Shown: positions 44,927 through 54,340, counted from the first letter of the stretch. The stretch is 64,000 bases of DNA from Microbacterium trichothecenolyticum (GCF_030818955.1 NZ_JAUTBF010000001.1:248001-312000), one strand, 5' to 3'. The notes: generated by a model not told the origin, from the letters alone. Numbers and translations: made by a program.

Positions 44927-45322
44927 TTACGGCACCCAGCAGGCGTTGACAAAACCCGTGGTCGCCAGCGACAGCGTCGGGATCTTCTCGGTGAACGCGC
45001 GGGAATGCTGGTCGGATGCCGGGTACTCCACGACCCGCCAGCCCACCGTTCCGTGCTCCTCGTCGCGGGCTTCGAGGGCGCACGCGACCGGCTCGCCGAC
45101 GGGCGCGGTGATCTGGAAGGTCGCGGACACCGAGCGGTCGTTCTCGACCGTGAAGCCGGTGTCGGTCGCGGTGACCGAGCCCAGGCTGTTCGCCACCGTC
45201 GTCCACCCCAAGAACCCGGTCGCGCCCAGTGCCAGCACGGCGACGATCGACCAGCCCACGATGCGGCGGCGCGGCGAACGGGTGCGTCCGTAGCGCTCGT
45301 CGAGCAGGTCCTGCGTCGTCAT
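44927..45322 (-). CDS. DUF4307 family membrane protein
   Basis: A 131-residue protein with a short cytoplasmic N terminus (LLDERYGRTRSPRRR), one membrane segment (IVGWSIVAVLALGATGFLGW) and an outer domain containing TDTGFTVENDRSVSATFQI, EPVACALEARDE and an end with Cys (VNACWVP). Two cysteines outside the membrane could form a disulfide. DUF4307 genes regularly neighbour greA and mca in actinobacteria; function is unknown. The GGGGAG ribosome site is only three bases before ATG. Confidence 0.85.
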   Translation of the reverse strand: MTTQDLLDERYGRTRSPRRRIVGWSIVAVLALGATGFLGWTTVANSLGSVTATDTGFTVENDRSVSATFQITAPVGEPVACALEARDEEHGTVGWRVVEYPASDQHSRAFTEKIPTLSLATTGFVNACWVP

Positions 45323-45385
45323 GGTCTCCCCGGGCTTTAGGCTGGACTTCCAGGCTACGCGCTTGCGCCCGGACCAAAGGACTCC

Positions 45386-45646
45386 ATGCTTCCCGTGATG
45401 ATCGCCCTCGCGACCACGCCCTCGCCGGCCGTCACTCCCAACGATGAGATCGTCACGCCCGGTCCGCTCGGCTTCGCCGCGGTCGCCTTCATCGGCATCG
45501 CGGTCTTCCTCCTGGTGTGGGACATGCTGCGCCGCATCCGCCGGGGACGATACCGCGAAGAGGTCAACGCGGAGTTGGATGCCGAAGAGGCGCGCGCCCG
45601 CGAGGCCCGCGGCGACGACGCCGACCCCACCGCGCCGCGCACCTGA
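45386..45646 (+). CDS. Small single-span membrane protein (86 aa)
   Basis: An 86-residue protein with a short outer segment, one membrane helix (LGFAAVAFIGIAVFLLVWDML), a basic RRIRRGRY stop-transfer and a highly charged helical tail (EEVNAELDAEEARAREARG). AAAGGA before ATG 45386 supports the start. It is divergent from the DUF4307 gene. Proteins like this are common beside the mca-greA region in actinobacteria, but no function is known. Confidence 0.75.
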   Translation: MLPVMIALATTPSPAVTPNDEIVTPGPLGFAAVAFIGIAVFLLVWDMLRRIRRGRYREEVNAELDAEEARAREARGDDADPTAPRT

Positions 45647-45699
45647 TCGCGGCTGGCCTCCGGCATCCTGGATCGCCGCGAGGTGCCGCGGGAGGGCGA

Positions 45700-46425
45700 T
45701 CAGCCGCCGTGATACGCCGGCGCGAGGGCGATCAGCAGGCAAGCCGTCCAGTGACACAGGAACGCCAGGACCGTGCACACGTGGAAGATCTCGTGGAATC
45801 CGAAGTGCCCGGGCCAGGGGTTGGGCTTCTTGATCGCGTAGACCACCGCTCCCACCGTGTAGAGCAGTCCGCCCACGACGACGAGCACCATCATCGCCAC
45901 GTTCGCGGCGAGCAGGTCGCCCAGGTACATCACCGCCGCCCAACCGAGTGCGAGGTACAGCGCGACGTAGAGCCAGCGCGGCGCGTTGAGCCAGAAGACG
46001 CGGAACAGGATCCCGAGGATCGCGCCGCCCCACACGATCGACAGCAGCAGCACGGTCTGCGGGGTGGGCAGCGCGAGCACCGCGAGCGGGGTGTAGGTGC
46101 CGGCGATCAGCAGCAGGATGTTCGCGTGGTCGATGCGCTTGAGCACCGCGAGGGTCTTCGGCTTCCAGTGGAAGCGGTGATACAGCGCGGAGTTGCCGAA
46201 CAGGAGCATCGACGTCGCCGTGAAGACGGCCGACGCCCACTTCGCCGGCGCTCCGTGCGCGAGCGCGATGAGCACGATTCCGGCCGCGATCGCCACGGGG
46301 AACGTGCCGGCGTGGATCCAGCCGCGCCAGGTCGGCTTGACGTCGGCCTGCGCGCCGACGGCGGCGGCTTCCAGAAGCGGGAGCTGGGGCATGTCGGGGC
46401 CGTCCGGGGGTGGTGTGCGCGTCAC
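45700..46425 (-). CDS. Hemolysin III family protein (TrhA-like)
   Basis: A 241-residue, seven-span membrane protein of the HlyIII/PAQR superfamily. Conserved pieces: GWIHAGTFPVAIAAGIVLI, SALYHRFHWKPKTLAVLKRIDHANI, LIAGTYTPLAVL, GALLYTVGAVVYAIKKPNPWP-type segment, and FGFHEIFHVCTVLAFLCHW. The Ser, Asp and three His residues that bind metal in the superfamily are present. Work on relatives points to membrane-fluidity control rather than haemolysis. GTG 46425 follows TAGTGT by seven bases (leaderless); ATG about 11 codons later is an alternative. Confidence 0.9.
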   Translation of the reverse strand: MTRTPPPDGPDMPQLPLLEAAAVGAQADVKPTWRGWIHAGTFPVAIAAGIVLIALAHGAPAKWASAVFTATSMLLFGNSALYHRFHWKPKTLAVLKRIDHANILLLIAGTYTPLAVLALPTPQTVLLLSIVWGGAILGILFRVFWLNAPRWLYVALYLALGWAAVMYLGDLLAANVAMMVLVVVGGLLYTVGAVVYAIKKPNPWPGHFGFHEIFHVCTVLAFLCHWTACLLIALAPAYHGG

Positions 46426-46548
46426 GTCTTCGACACTACGGGCGTGGCCATGCCGGGGTTCGTACATGCGGGCGGGGTTCACCCTTTCCCCAGCTAGCGG
46501 CGCCCGGGGGCACCGGTGGATGCGTCCGGGACGCGGTAGCGTAGGACG

Positions 46549-47331
46549 GTGGCGCGTGTGCGGAAGAACGAGGGACGGGGTCCCCTCTACCGTCTCTACA
46601 TCTCGCGGCTGCGCCGGCGCATGCCCACCACCGTGCCGCACCATGTCGCGATGATGATCGACGGCAACCGGCGCTGGGCCCGGCAGCTGGGGTACGACAG
46701 CGCCGCCCACGGGCACCGGGCCGGTGCGGCGAAGATGCACGAGTTCCTGCGCTGGTGCGACGACCTCGGCATCGAGGTGGTGTCGCTGTACCTGCTGTCC
46801 AACGACAACCTCGTCAAGCGCGACAGCAAAGAACTGCAGGATCTGCTCGAGATCATCGCCGAGCTCGCGGGGGAGCTCTCGCGCGAGCCCGACTGGCGCG
46901 TGAAGCACGTCGGTCGTGCCGATGCTCTGCCGGCGGAGCTCGCCGAGGTGCTGCACGAGGCCACAGAGCGCACGCGCGAACACGGGGGACTGCACGTCAA
47001 CCTCGCGGTCGGGTACGGCGGTCGCAGCGAGATCGTGGATGCCGTGCGCTCCATCATCGCCCAGCACGATGCCTCGGGCGGGTCGCTGGAAGAGCTCGCG
47101 GCCAGCCTCACCCCCGAGCAGATCGGCGAGCATCTCTACACGGGTGGGCAGGCCGACCCCGACCTCGTCATCCGCACGTCGGGCGAGCAGCGTCTGAGCG
47201 ACTTCCTGCTGTGGCAGTCGGCGCATTCGGAGTTCTACTTCGTCGAGGCGCTGGGGCCTGACCTGCGCGAAGTGGACTTCCTACGCGCGATCCGCGACTT
47301 CGCGGCGCGCGATCGTCGGTTCGGGCAGTAA
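46549..47331 (+). CDS. uppS: Isoprenyl (undecaprenyl-type) diphosphate synthase
   Basis: A cis-prenyltransferase that builds the lipid carrier for cell-wall precursors. The 260-residue protein has catalytic Asp38 in HVAMMIDGNRRWA, the SNDNLVKRDSKEL region, NLAVGYGGRSEI and the substrate motif IRTSGEQRLSDFLLWQSAHSE. TAGCGT lies six bases before GTG 46549 with no ribosome site. It is divergent from the hemolysin III gene. An imperfect hairpin TTTCGCGC/GCGCGAAA (47379-47401) follows the stop. Confidence 0.95.
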   Translation: MARVRKNEGRGPLYRLYISRLRRRMPTTVPHHVAMMIDGNRRWARQLGYDSAAHGHRAGAAKMHEFLRWCDDLGIEVVSLYLLSNDNLVKRDSKELQDLLEIIAELAGELSREPDWRVKHVGRADALPAELAEVLHEATERTREHGGLHVNLAVGYGGRSEIVDAVRSIIAQHDASGGSLEELAASLTPEQIGEHLYTGGQADPDLVIRTSGEQRLSDFLLWQSAHSEFYFVEALGPDLREVDFLRAIRDFAARDRRFGQ

Positions 47332-47479
47332 CGACCCGACGGACGACGTCGGAGGGATCGGCATCCCGCGGCGAACCATTTCGCGCGAAGGATGCGCGAA
47401 AACGTGCTGTTCACGAACTCGTCACATTCGGGGTGTGTTAACGACCCTCTGCGGTGTCGCGGCGTCGTACGGTGATCAC

Positions 47480-47566
47480 ATCGGACACGGAGTCCGATCG
47501 AGTCGGCCGTCGGATTGCGACTCGTGACCCACAGGTCGACTCGTGACAACCGGGTGATCCACCCGG
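47480..47566 (+). promoter_or_regulatory. Structured 5' leader before the PIN-PhoH gene
   Basis: Serial elements: ATCGGAC-N5-GTCCGAT (47480-47498), CGAGTCG-N12-CGACTCG (47499-47524), an 11-base direct repeat CGACTCGTGAC (47518 and 47537), and a hairpin CCGGGTG-ATC-CACCCGG (47550-47566) just before GGGAG and GTG 47581. The order suggests a folding leader or multiple binding sites. Confidence 0.5.
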
Positions 47567-47580
47567 GTCGGGAGTGGGTT

Positions 47581-48942
47581 GTGACTGCACGAGCACCGTA
47601 CGACCAGCGTCACGTCGTCGAGAGCACCGAATCCGCATCAGGCGCCGATCAGGCCCTGCGCACGTACGTCCTGGACACCTCTGTCCTCCTCAGCGATCCG
47701 CGGGCCTTCTTCCGCTTCGCCGAGCATTCCGTCGTGATCCCCGTCGTGGTGATCACGGAGTTGGAAGGCAAACGTCACGATCCGGAGATCGGCTATTTCG
47801 CCCGACAGGCTCTGCGTCACCTCGACGAGCTGCGCGTCGAGCACGGCCGGCTCGACTTCCCCGTGCCGGTCGGCAACGACGGCACCCTGCGGGTCGAGCT
47901 CAACAACACCGATCAGCAGGTGCTGCCCTCGGGGATGCGCACCGGCGGCAACGACAGTCGCATCCTCGCGGTGGCGATGAACATCGCCCACGACGGCGCC
48001 GAGGTCACCGTCGTGTCGAAAGACCTCCCGATGCGCGTCAAGGCGGCATCCCTGGGTCTGAACACCGAGGAGTACCTCGCGGAGCAGGCCATGGACTCGG
48101 GGTGGACCGGGATCACCTCGCTCGACCTGTCGGGCGACGAGATGGCCGACCTGTACGAGAGCGAGGTCGCCGTGAGCGACGCGGTGGTGGGGCTCCCGGT
48201 CAACACCGGGCTCATCATCCACTCCGAGCGCGGCTCTGCGCTCGGGCGCGTGACCGGACAGGGGGAGTTCCGGCTCGTCCGCGGCGACCGCGACGCCTTC
48301 GGCCTGCACGGTCGCTCAGCCGAGCAGCGTATCGCGCTCGACCTGCTGCTCGACCCCGAGGTGGGCATCGTCTCGCTCGGCGGTCGTGCCGGCACCGGCA
48401 AGTCCGCCCTGGCGCTGTGCGCGGCGCTGGAGGCGGTGCTGGAGCGGCAGCAGCAGAAGAAGATCATCGTCTTCCGACCGTTGTTCGCCGTCGGCGGGCA
48501 GGAGCTCGGCTACCTGCCGGGCGACCAGGCCGAGAAGATGGGTCCGTGGGGGCAGGCGGTGTTCGACACGCTCGGATCGGTCGTCTCGAGCAACGTCCTC
48601 GAAGAGGTTCTGGCTCGGGGCATGCTCGAGGTGCTGCCGCTCACGCACATTCGCGGTCGCTCGCTGCACGACGCGTTCGTCATCGTCGACGAGGCGCAGT
48701 CGCTCGAACGCAATGTGCTGCTGACGGTGCTCAGCCGTATCGGCCAGAACTCGCGCGTCGTGCTCACCCACGACGTCGGTCAGCGCGACAACCTGCGGGT
48801 GGGCCGGCACGACGGCGTCGCCTCGGTGATCGAGACGCTCAAGGGCCACGGGCTGTTCGGTCATGTCACGCTCACGCGTTCGGAGCGTTCGGCCATCGCC
48901 GCGCTGGTCACCGAACTGCTGGAGGCCGGCGAGCTGTCGTGA
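47581..48942 (+). CDS. PhoH family ATPase with N-terminal PIN domain (PhoH2-like)
   Basis: A 453-residue fusion. The PIN ribonuclease-like domain occupies about residues 28-170, with the first acidic residue Asp32 in YVLDTSVLL, Glu in [12 protein letters not shown] and Asp in GGNDSRILA. The PhoH ATPase follows, with Walker [13 protein letters not shown] near residue 266, [12 protein letters not shown] and Walker [12 protein letters not shown]. In mycobacteria PhoH2 is an RNA helicase/RNase paired with a small overlapping antitoxin-like gene phoAT; I see no convincing equivalent here. GTG 47581 follows GGGAG. Confidence 0.92.
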   Translation: MTARAPYDQRHVVESTESASGADQALRTYVLDTSVLLSDPRAFFRFAEHSVVIPVVVITELEGKRHDPEIGYFARQALRHLDELRVEHGRLDFPVPVGNDGTLRVELNNTDQQVLPSGMRTGGNDSRILAVAMNIAHDGAEVTVVSKDLPMRVKAASLGLNTEEYLAEQAMDSGWTGITSLDLSGDEMADLYESEVAVSDAVVGLPVNTGLIIHSERGSALGRVTGQGEFRLVRGDRDAFGLHGRSAEQRIALDLLLDPEVGIVSLGGRAGTGKSALALCAALEAVLERQQQKKIIVFRPLFAVGGQELGYLPGDQAEKMGPWGQAVFDTLGSVVSSNVLEEVLARGMLEVLPLTHIRGRSLHDAFVIVDEAQSLERNVLLTVLSRIGQNSRVVLTHDVGQRDNLRVGRHDGVASVIETLKGHGLFGHVTLTRSERSAIAALVTELLEAGELS

Positions 48943-48948
48943 CCCTGA

Positions 48949-48990
48949 GACGAGAGGGCCGGGATGCCATGGGATCCCGGCCCTCTCGTC
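48949..48990 (+). terminator. Terminator after the PIN-PhoH gene
   Basis: GACGAGAGGGCCGGGAT pairs exactly with ATCCCGGCCCTCTCGTC (17 bases) around GCCATGGG, beginning seven bases after the stop. Confidence 0.88.
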
Positions 48991-49197
48991 TGCCGCCCGG
49001 CGTGCGCAGGGCCTCGTCGAAGATGAGAGCTTCCTCATGTCCAGTTCCCCCCATTCTCACCTGGAGAGGTCAGGATGGACACATCGGCGAGGAAGATCTC
49101 GTCACCGCCCCCGGCGGCTCCCCCGAGGAAAACCCGAGGTCCGCACTCCTCGTGGCCCTGCTTTTCGGGTAAGCAGCGGACGCGCAGCGTGACCTCC
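48991..49197. other. Unexplained 207-base stretch between two terminators
   Basis: It lies between the PhoH terminator and the next hairpin, with no annotated function. A frame from ATG 49023 to TAA 49172 (49 codons, ending ALLVALLFG) is possible but has no ribosome site. ATG 49075 follows GGAGAGG, yet its frame runs antisense through the next gene. A small RNA ending at the 49198 terminator is a possible reading. Confidence 0.35.
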
Positions 49198-49235
49198 CCG
49201 AAACCCCCGGTTCCCCACCGGGGGTTTCGGGTTTT
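49198..49235. terminator. Strong terminator at the response-regulator 3' end
   Basis: CCGAAACCCCCGGT pairs exactly with ACCGGGGGTTTCGG around TCCCC and is followed by GTTTT on the plus strand. It touches the stop codon of the minus-strand regulator gene. The T-run favours action on a plus-strand transcript. Confidence 0.85.
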
Positions 49236-49891
49236 CACTGCCAGCGGTACCCGGCGCCGCGCACGGTCACGATGTGCGTCGAACCGAGCTTCGCGCGAAG
49301 GTAACGCACGTACACGTCGACCACGTTCGAGGTGGGATCGAAGTCCATGTTCCACACTCGGCTCAGCAACTGCTCGCGGCTGAGCACCTGGCCGGCGTGA
49401 CGGATGAACTCCTCGGCGAGAGCGAACTCACGGGCACTCAGATCGACGGCGCGGCTGCCCACCGTCGCTCGGCGCGCGAGCACGTCGAGCGTGACGTCGC
49501 CGTGGGCGATCGTGATCGTGCCGGTGCTCACCGGTTCGCGCAGGCGTGAACGCACGCGCGCGAGCAGCTCATCGAACTTGAAGGGCTTCGCGACGTAGTC
49601 GTTCGCTCCGGCGTCGAGGCCGTCGACGGTGTCACGGGTGCTCGTGCGAGCGGTGAGCATGATGACGGGGATCGTCGATCCTTGCCCGCGCAGACTCCGC
49701 AACACGTCGAAGCCGTCGAGCGTCGGCAGTCCGACGTCGAGGAGCAGGAGATCGGCCGAGCCCGACAGCGCCGCCTCGAGGGCGTCGGCGCCGTCGCCGA
49801 CCACCGTCGTCTGATAGCCGGCCGATTCGAGTCCCTTGGCCACGAAAGCCGAGATCCGTTCTTCGTCCTCGGCGATGAGGATGCGCGTCAC
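49235..49891 (-). CDS. OmpR-family response regulator
   Basis: A 218-residue regulator: receiver domain (RILIAEDEERISAF, phospho-acceptor Asp in LLLLDVGLPTLDG, Lys in YVAKPFKFDEL) and winged-helix DNA-binding domain (DLSAREFALAEEFIRHAGQV to IVTVRGAGYRWQ). It is the second gene of a kinase-regulator operon; GTG 49891 overlaps the kinase stop by four bases. It is distinct from the regulator at 2.3 kb and has the shorter QseB/CutR-like layout. Targets are unknown. Confidence 0.92.
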   Translation of the reverse strand: MTRILIAEDEERISAFVAKGLESAGYQTTVVGDGADALEAALSGSADLLLLDVGLPTLDGFDVLRSLRGQGSTIPVIMLTARTSTRDTVDGLDAGANDYVAKPFKFDELLARVRSRLREPVSTGTITIAHGDVTLDVLARRATVGSRAVDLSAREFALAEEFIRHAGQVLSREQLLSRVWNMDFDPTSNVVDVYVRYLRAKLGSTHIVTVRGAGYRWQ

Positions 49892-51303
49892 CCGGTTGCC
49901 TCTCTCTGTAGGACCACGTCACCGGCGCGTACCGGGGTGGGAAGCTCTGCGGCGGAACGCCCGCGCACGAGGGGGAGGTTCAGGGTGATCGTCGCTCCGC
50001 CACCCGGCGTGTCCGTCACCCCGCAGTGACCGTCGTGGGCACGCACGATGGCGTCGACGATGGAGAGCCCGAGTCCCGAACCCTCGATGCCGCGCCCGGT
50101 CGCCACGCGATCGAACCGTCGGAAGACGCGATGGCGCGCGGCCGGGGGGATGCCGGGACCGTGGTCGCGCACCCACAGCCGCGCCGTGGAACCGTCGGCG
50201 CTGCTGCCGATCTCGATCGGTGTTCCGGCGGGGGTGTACTTCGCGGCGTTGTCGGCCAGCTGCAGCCAGGCTTGGACGAGACGGTCGGCGTCGCCGTGGA
50301 TCTTGCCCGAGGCACGCGCCTCGACCCTCCAGGTGTGGTCGGGGATCGCGCACACGAGCTCCGCGACCCGGTCGGTCAGGCCGCCCACGTCGATGAGAGC
50401 GGCCGAGAGCGTGGCCGTCTCGACGTCGGCGAGGGTGTCGATGTCGTCGACCAGGCGCGACAGGCGGTCGAGCTCGGCGATGCCGATGTCTCGAGTCTCG
50501 GCCGCGTCCTGCGCATCGGCGGGATTCATCATCTCGAGATGCCCGCGCACGATCGTGATGGGCGTCTTGAGTTCGTGTCTCACGTCGTCGAGCAGCTGGC
50601 GCTGCGCGTCGACCGACATGGCCAGGCGGTCGAGCATGCCGTTGACGGAGGTGGTGAGATCGGAGATCTCGTCGTAGCCGTGCGCGCGGAGGCGTTGGTC
50701 CATGTCGTCGATGGTGATCGCGTCGGTCGTATCTCGCAGCCGCTTCAACGGCGAGAGGAGCCGGCCGGTGATGAACCAGCCGACGACCCCCATGACCACG
50801 AGAACGATGATCCCCGTGAGGGCGTAGGCCGTGGTCGACAGGATCACGAGCTCCATGCGCTGGTCGACCGAGATGATCTGCACAACCGTGCCGTCGCGCG
50901 TCTCGACCGCGGCGTACACCACCGGACCGCGCGCACCGTCGACGCGTCCGGTGAGGTTCCCGGAGGCGAGGCGCGCCGTCAGAGCGGACAGGAGGGCCGC
51001 GTCGTCGGCGATCGCCAGACCCGGGGGAGAGGGGGTCGCGGACACCAGCCGAGAGTCGTCGACGGCGATCGTGGCGTCGGTGCGCCCCGGGATGGTGGAC
51101 GAGACGATGTCGATCGCGTCGTCGTCGGTTCTCGTGACGGTCGACGTGAAGCCGTCGAGCTGGCGCTGGGCATTGGCCAGCACGCGTTCGCTCTGCACCA
51201 CGTAGGCGACCCCGCCCGCGGCGGTCATACCGACGAGAACGACGCCGAGGATCGCGCCGAGGAGCCGCACGCGCGTCGAGACAGGTCTCGGCGTACGGAT
51301 CAT
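49888..51303 (-). CDS. Sensor histidine kinase
   Basis: A 471-residue membrane kinase. First span LLGAILGVVLVGMTAAGGVAY, an extracytoplasmic domain of about 130 residues, second span AYALTGIIVLVVMGVVGWFI, HAMP (LLSPLKRLRDTTDAI), H-box LLDDVRHELKTPITIVRGH, N-box LADNAAKYTP, G1 VRDHGPGIPP, F-box VFRRFDR and G2 GSGLGLSIVDAIVRAH. ATG 51303 is preceded six bases upstream by AATAAT, a leaderless-type -10. It lies 54 bases after fumC on the same strand and is the first gene of its pair. Confidence 0.92.
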   Translation of the reverse strand: MIRTPRPVSTRVRLLGAILGVVLVGMTAAGGVAYVVQSERVLANAQRQLDGFTSTVTRTDDDAIDIVSSTIPGRTDATIAVDDSRLVSATPSPPGLAIADDAALLSALTARLASGNLTGRVDGARGPVVYAAVETRDGTVVQIISVDQRMELVILSTTAYALTGIIVLVVMGVVGWFITGRLLSPLKRLRDTTDAITIDDMDQRLRAHGYDEISDLTTSVNGMLDRLAMSVDAQRQLLDDVRHELKTPITIVRGHLEMMNPADAQDAAETRDIGIAELDRLSRLVDDIDTLADVETATLSAALIDVGGLTDRVAELVCAIPDHTWRVEARASGKIHGDADRLVQAWLQLADNAAKYTPAGTPIEIGSSADGSTARLWVRDHGPGIPPAARHRVFRRFDRVATGRGIEGSGLGLSIVDAIVRAHDGHCGVTDTPGGGATITLNLPLVRGRSAAELPTPVRAGDVVLQREATG

Positions 51304-51356
51304 CCTTCGATTATTGCGCGCCCGGCGTCGTTCTCGTGCGGTGGTCGTGGTCCGGT

Positions 51357-52751
51357 TCAGCCGGGGTGGGTCATCGACAGCAGGTCGAGCTTGGCGTCGA
51401 GCACCTCTTCGGTGATCTCGCCGCGCTCGACGTAGCCGAGGTCGATGACGGCCTCGCGCACCGTGATGCCCTTGGCGACGGAGTGCTTGGCGATCTTGGC
51501 CGCCGCCTCGTAGCCGATGACCTTGTTCAACGGGGTCACGATCGAGGGCGACATGCCCGCGAACGCCTCGGCGCGGGCGACATTGGCCTCGAGCCCGTCG
51601 ACGGTCTTGTCGGCGAGCACGCGCGTGGCGTTGGAGAGCAGGCGGATCGACTCCAGCAGCGCCGTTCCCATGACGGGGATCGCGACGTTCAGCTCGAACG
51701 AGCCCGACGCGCCGGCCCACGCGACGGTGGCGTCGTTGCCGATGACGCGGGCGCACACCATGAGGGTCGCCTCGGGGACGACCGGGTTGACCTTGCCGGG
51801 CATGATCGAGGATCCGGGCTGCAGGTCGGGGATGTGCAGTTCGCCGAGACCGGTGTTCGGCCCCGAGCCCATCCAGCGGATGTCGTTGTTGATCTTCGTC
51901 AGCGAGACGGCGATCGTGCGCAGTGCGCCGGATGCCTCGACGAGGCCGTCGCGGTTGGCCTGCGCCTCGAAGTGGTCCTTCGCCTCGGTGATCGGCAGCC
52001 CGGTCTCGGCCGCGAGCAGCTCGATGACCTTCTGCGGGAACCCGAGGGGGGTGTTGATGCCGGTGCCCACGGCGGTGCCGCCGAGGGGGACCTCGCCGAC
52101 GCGGGGGAGCACGGCCTGCACGCGCTCGATGCCGAGACGCATCTGCCGGGCGTAGCCGCCGAACTCCTGCCCGAGGGTGACCGGGGTGGCATCCATCAGG
52201 TGCGTGCGACCCGACTTGACGATGCCCTTCCATGCCTCGGCCTTGGCCTCGAGGGCGAGGGAGAGGTGCTCGAGGGCCGGGATGAGGTCGGTGATGAGCG
52301 CCTGAGTCACGGCGATGTGCACCGAAGTGGGGAAGACGTCGTTCGACGACTGCGAGGCGTTGACGTGGTCGTTGGGGTGCACCGTCGAACCGAGGATGCC
52401 GGTCGCCAGCGTCGCGAGCACCTCGTTCATGTTCATGTTCGACGAGGTGCCGCTGCCGGTCTGGTAGGTGTCGACCGGGAAGTGCGCGTCGTGCGCTCCC
52501 GTGACGACTTCGTCGGCGGCCTGCGCGATGGCGTCGGCGATGCCGCCATCCAGTGTTCCGAGCTCTTTGTTGGCGAGGGCAGCCGCCTTCTTGATGCGCG
52601 CGAGCGCGGCGATCTGGGTCGACTCGAGACCGGATCCGGAGATGGGGAAGTTCTCGACCGCGCGCTGCGTCTGAGCGGCGTACAGGGCGTTCTTCGGCAC
52701 CCGCACCTCGCCCATGGTGTCGTGTTCGATGCGGTACTCGGTGTCGGTCAC
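51357..52751 (-). CDS. fumC: Class II fumarate hydratase
   Basis: Interconverts fumarate and malate in the TCA cycle without an iron-sulfur cluster. The 464-residue protein has all superfamily regions: [14 protein letters not shown], the [16 protein letters not shown] catalytic region, [30 protein letters not shown], and the signature [11 protein letters not shown] with the catalytic Ser loop. GGAGGAA seven bases before GTG 52751 fixes the start. It is preceded by the carbonic anhydrase gene (51 bases). Confidence 0.97.
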   Translation of the reverse strand: MTDTEYRIEHDTMGEVRVPKNALYAAQTQRAVENFPISGSGLESTQIAALARIKKAAALANKELGTLDGGIADAIAQAADEVVTGAHDAHFPVDTYQTGSGTSSNMNMNEVLATLATGILGSTVHPNDHVNASQSSNDVFPTSVHIAVTQALITDLIPALEHLSLALEAKAEAWKGIVKSGRTHLMDATPVTLGQEFGGYARQMRLGIERVQAVLPRVGEVPLGGTAVGTGINTPLGFPQKVIELLAAETGLPITEAKDHFEAQANRDGLVEASGALRTIAVSLTKINNDIRWMGSGPNTGLGELHIPDLQPGSSIMPGKVNPVVPEATLMVCARVIGNDATVAWAGASGSFELNVAIPVMGTALLESIRLLSNATRVLADKTVDGLEANVARAEAFAGMSPSIVTPLNKVIGYEAAAKIAKHSVAKGITVREAVIDLGYVERGEITEEVLDAKLDLLSMTHPG

Positions 52752-52802
52752 GTCGTCGTTCCTCCAGGTCTTTCGTTCGGTTCTCAGGGACGTTCGGGCG
52801 GG

Positions 52803-53471
52803 TCAGGCGTGTGCGGGCACGCGTGCGTCGTCGACGTCGCCCACGATGACGACGGGGAAGGCTTCTCCCTCGTCGAGTCGGTAGTTCGCGCCGACCACGG
52901 CGGTGCGGCCCTCGGCGACGGCCTCGCTGATCAGTTCGGAGGCGCGCAGGAGCTCGCCGACGGTGTGCCGCAGGTGCTCGCGGCCCACGAGCTCAGGGTC
53001 GACGTGGTCGGGAAGGTGTCCGTCGACGGCGTTCTCGCGCTGGACGCGGCGCACCGCCGGCACGATCGGCGCGATCTGGCGCCAGATGTACGCGGGCAGG
53101 GTGGGGGCGTCCGGGCCCGTGCTGTCGATCGCCGCTCCCACGGCTCCGCACGCGTCGTGCGCGAGCACGACGATCAGGGGCACCTCGAGCACACCGACCG
53201 CGTACTCGAGACTGCCGATGACGGAGTCGGAGATGACCTGGCCGGCGTTTCGCACGACGAAGAGGTCGCCGAGGCCCTCGTCGAAGATGATCTCGGCCGC
53301 GAGACGCGAATCGGAGCACCCGAACAGGGCGGCGGTCGGGTGCTGCGAGGCCGCGAGCTCCGCGCGGCGCTCCACGTCTTGCCGGGGGTGGGCGGGCGCA
53401 CCGGCGACGAACCGCTTGTTGCCTTCGACCATCTGCTGCCACACCTGACGGGGCGTCATGCGCTCGCTCAC
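52803..53471 (-). CDS. Beta-carbonic anhydrase
   Basis: Converts CO2 and bicarbonate, likely supplying PEP carboxylase and other carboxylases. The 222-residue protein has the zinc ligands Cys52 and Asp54 with Arg56 (GCSDSRLAAE) and His104 and Cys107 (AHDACGAVGAA). The remaining core VVRNAGQVISDSVIGSLEYAV is typical. GTG 53471 overlaps the DUF4245 stop by four bases; ATG four codons later is possible. It lies in a unit running xseA-xseB-DUF4245-carbonic anhydrase-fumC. Confidence 0.95.
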   Translation of the reverse strand: MSERMTPRQVWQQMVEGNKRFVAGAPAHPRQDVERRAELAASQHPTAALFGCSDSRLAAEIIFDEGLGDLFVVRNAGQVISDSVIGSLEYAVGVLEVPLIVVLAHDACGAVGAAIDSTGPDAPTLPAYIWRQIAPIVPAVRRVQRENAVDGHLPDHVDPELVGREHLRHTVGELLRASELISEAVAEGRTAVVGANYRLDEGEAFPVVIVGDVDDARVPAHA

Positions 53472-54100
53472 GGAACCTCTCTCAACTGCTCGATCTGCGA
53501 CGTGACGGACGCGGCGGCCAGGGCCGCGGTCTCGGGGGCGGCGTCGCCGTAGACGAGCACGTAGTCGGGGCCGGCGGGAGTCGCCAGCGCGTAGGAGATG
53601 TTCCCGGTGCCGGAGGGGTTCGCGGGGCGATAGACGTCCCACGTGATGCCGTCGATGTCGGTGGTCTCGGTGGCGCGCGTGCCGTCGAGCACCTGGCCGA
53701 CCCACGCTTCGTCGGTGTCGAATCCCTGCGCCACGCGCAGGAAGCCCGACTCGCCGGAGCGGACGTACACCATGGTCCACGCCTCGGTGCCGCCGGCTCC
53801 CTCGACCGTGGCCTGGTTGACGCGCCAGCCCTCGCCGAGCGAGGGCGAGAGCACCGGGCGACCGCGATCGCTCTGGAGCTCGGCGGCGAGGGCGGGGACG
53901 TCGGGTGCGGGGCGCGGCACGGGCTCGCCGCGCGGCACGGCGGCCACGACGACGAGCACGACGCCGACCGTCACGAGCAGTGCCGCGATGAGGTTGCGGA
54001 ACGTCTTGCTCGAACGGTAGCGGCGTGACGACTCGGCCTTGCGATCGGCCGTCTCCTGCGGCGTCTCGGGGCGACCGAGGTGCGCGACGACGCGCGCCAT
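53468..54100 (-). CDS. DUF4245 family membrane protein
   Basis: A 210-residue protein with a basic cytoplasmic N terminus (KAESSRRYRSSKTFRN), one span (LIAALLVTVGVVLVVVAAVP) and an outer domain containing GEGWRVNQATVEG, WTMVYVRSGESGFLRVAQG, TWDVYRP and YVLVYGDA. DUF4245 genes commonly follow xseB in actinobacteria, as here; no function is known. ATG 54100 shares a base with the xseB stop (TGATG), so translation is coupled. Confidence 0.88.
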   Translation of the reverse strand: MARVVAHLGRPETPQETADRKAESSRRYRSSKTFRNLIAALLVTVGVVLVVVAAVPRGEPVPRPAPDVPALAAELQSDRGRPVLSPSLGEGWRVNQATVEGAGGTEAWTMVYVRSGESGFLRVAQGFDTDEAWVGQVLDGTRATETTDIDGITWDVYRPANPSGTGNISYALATPAGPDYVLVYGDAAPETAALAAASVTSQIEQLREVP

Positions 54101-54330
54101 CAGTCGCCGCTCTCTTCGCCGCGCGCGGCGTCGAGACGGCGCTTGGCGCCCAGCAGCCATTCTTCGCAGCGGGCGTACAGTTTCTCTCCGCGTTCCCAGA
54201 GCGCCAGTGACTCCTCGAGCGTGGGGGCGCCCTGCTCGAGCTCGGCGACCACGCGCACGAGTTCGTCGCGGGCCTGCTCGAACGACAGGGTGGCGACGTC
54301 GGCGGCGGGGCCGGGGGTCGTCGCGGTCAT
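54100..54330 (-). CDS. xseB: Exodeoxyribonuclease VII small subunit
   Basis: The 76-residue small subunit of exonuclease VII, which degrades single-stranded DNA from both ends together with XseA. The family core [20 protein letters not shown], then [22 protein letters not shown], is complete. TAGGAT lies seven bases before ATG 54330, suggesting an extra leaderless start for this gene, 10 bases after the xseA stop. ATG 54339 in the same frame overlaps that hexamer. Confidence 0.93.
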   Translation of the reverse strand: MTATTPGPAADVATLSFEQARDELVRVVAELEQGAPTLEESLALWERGEKLYARCEEWLLGAKRRLDAARGEESGD

Positions 54331-54340
54331 GGCATCCATC

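Noticed and set aside
47438..47530. Short leader peptide or phoAT-like ORF before the PhoH gene
   Set aside because: A 30-codon frame from GTG 47438 has no ribosome site or family features and stops before the PhoH start.
49075..49383. 102-residue plus-strand ORF after a GGAGAGG site
   Set aside because: It crosses the terminator and runs antisense into the response regulator; residues are mostly Arg, Ser and Pro as in frame mirrors.
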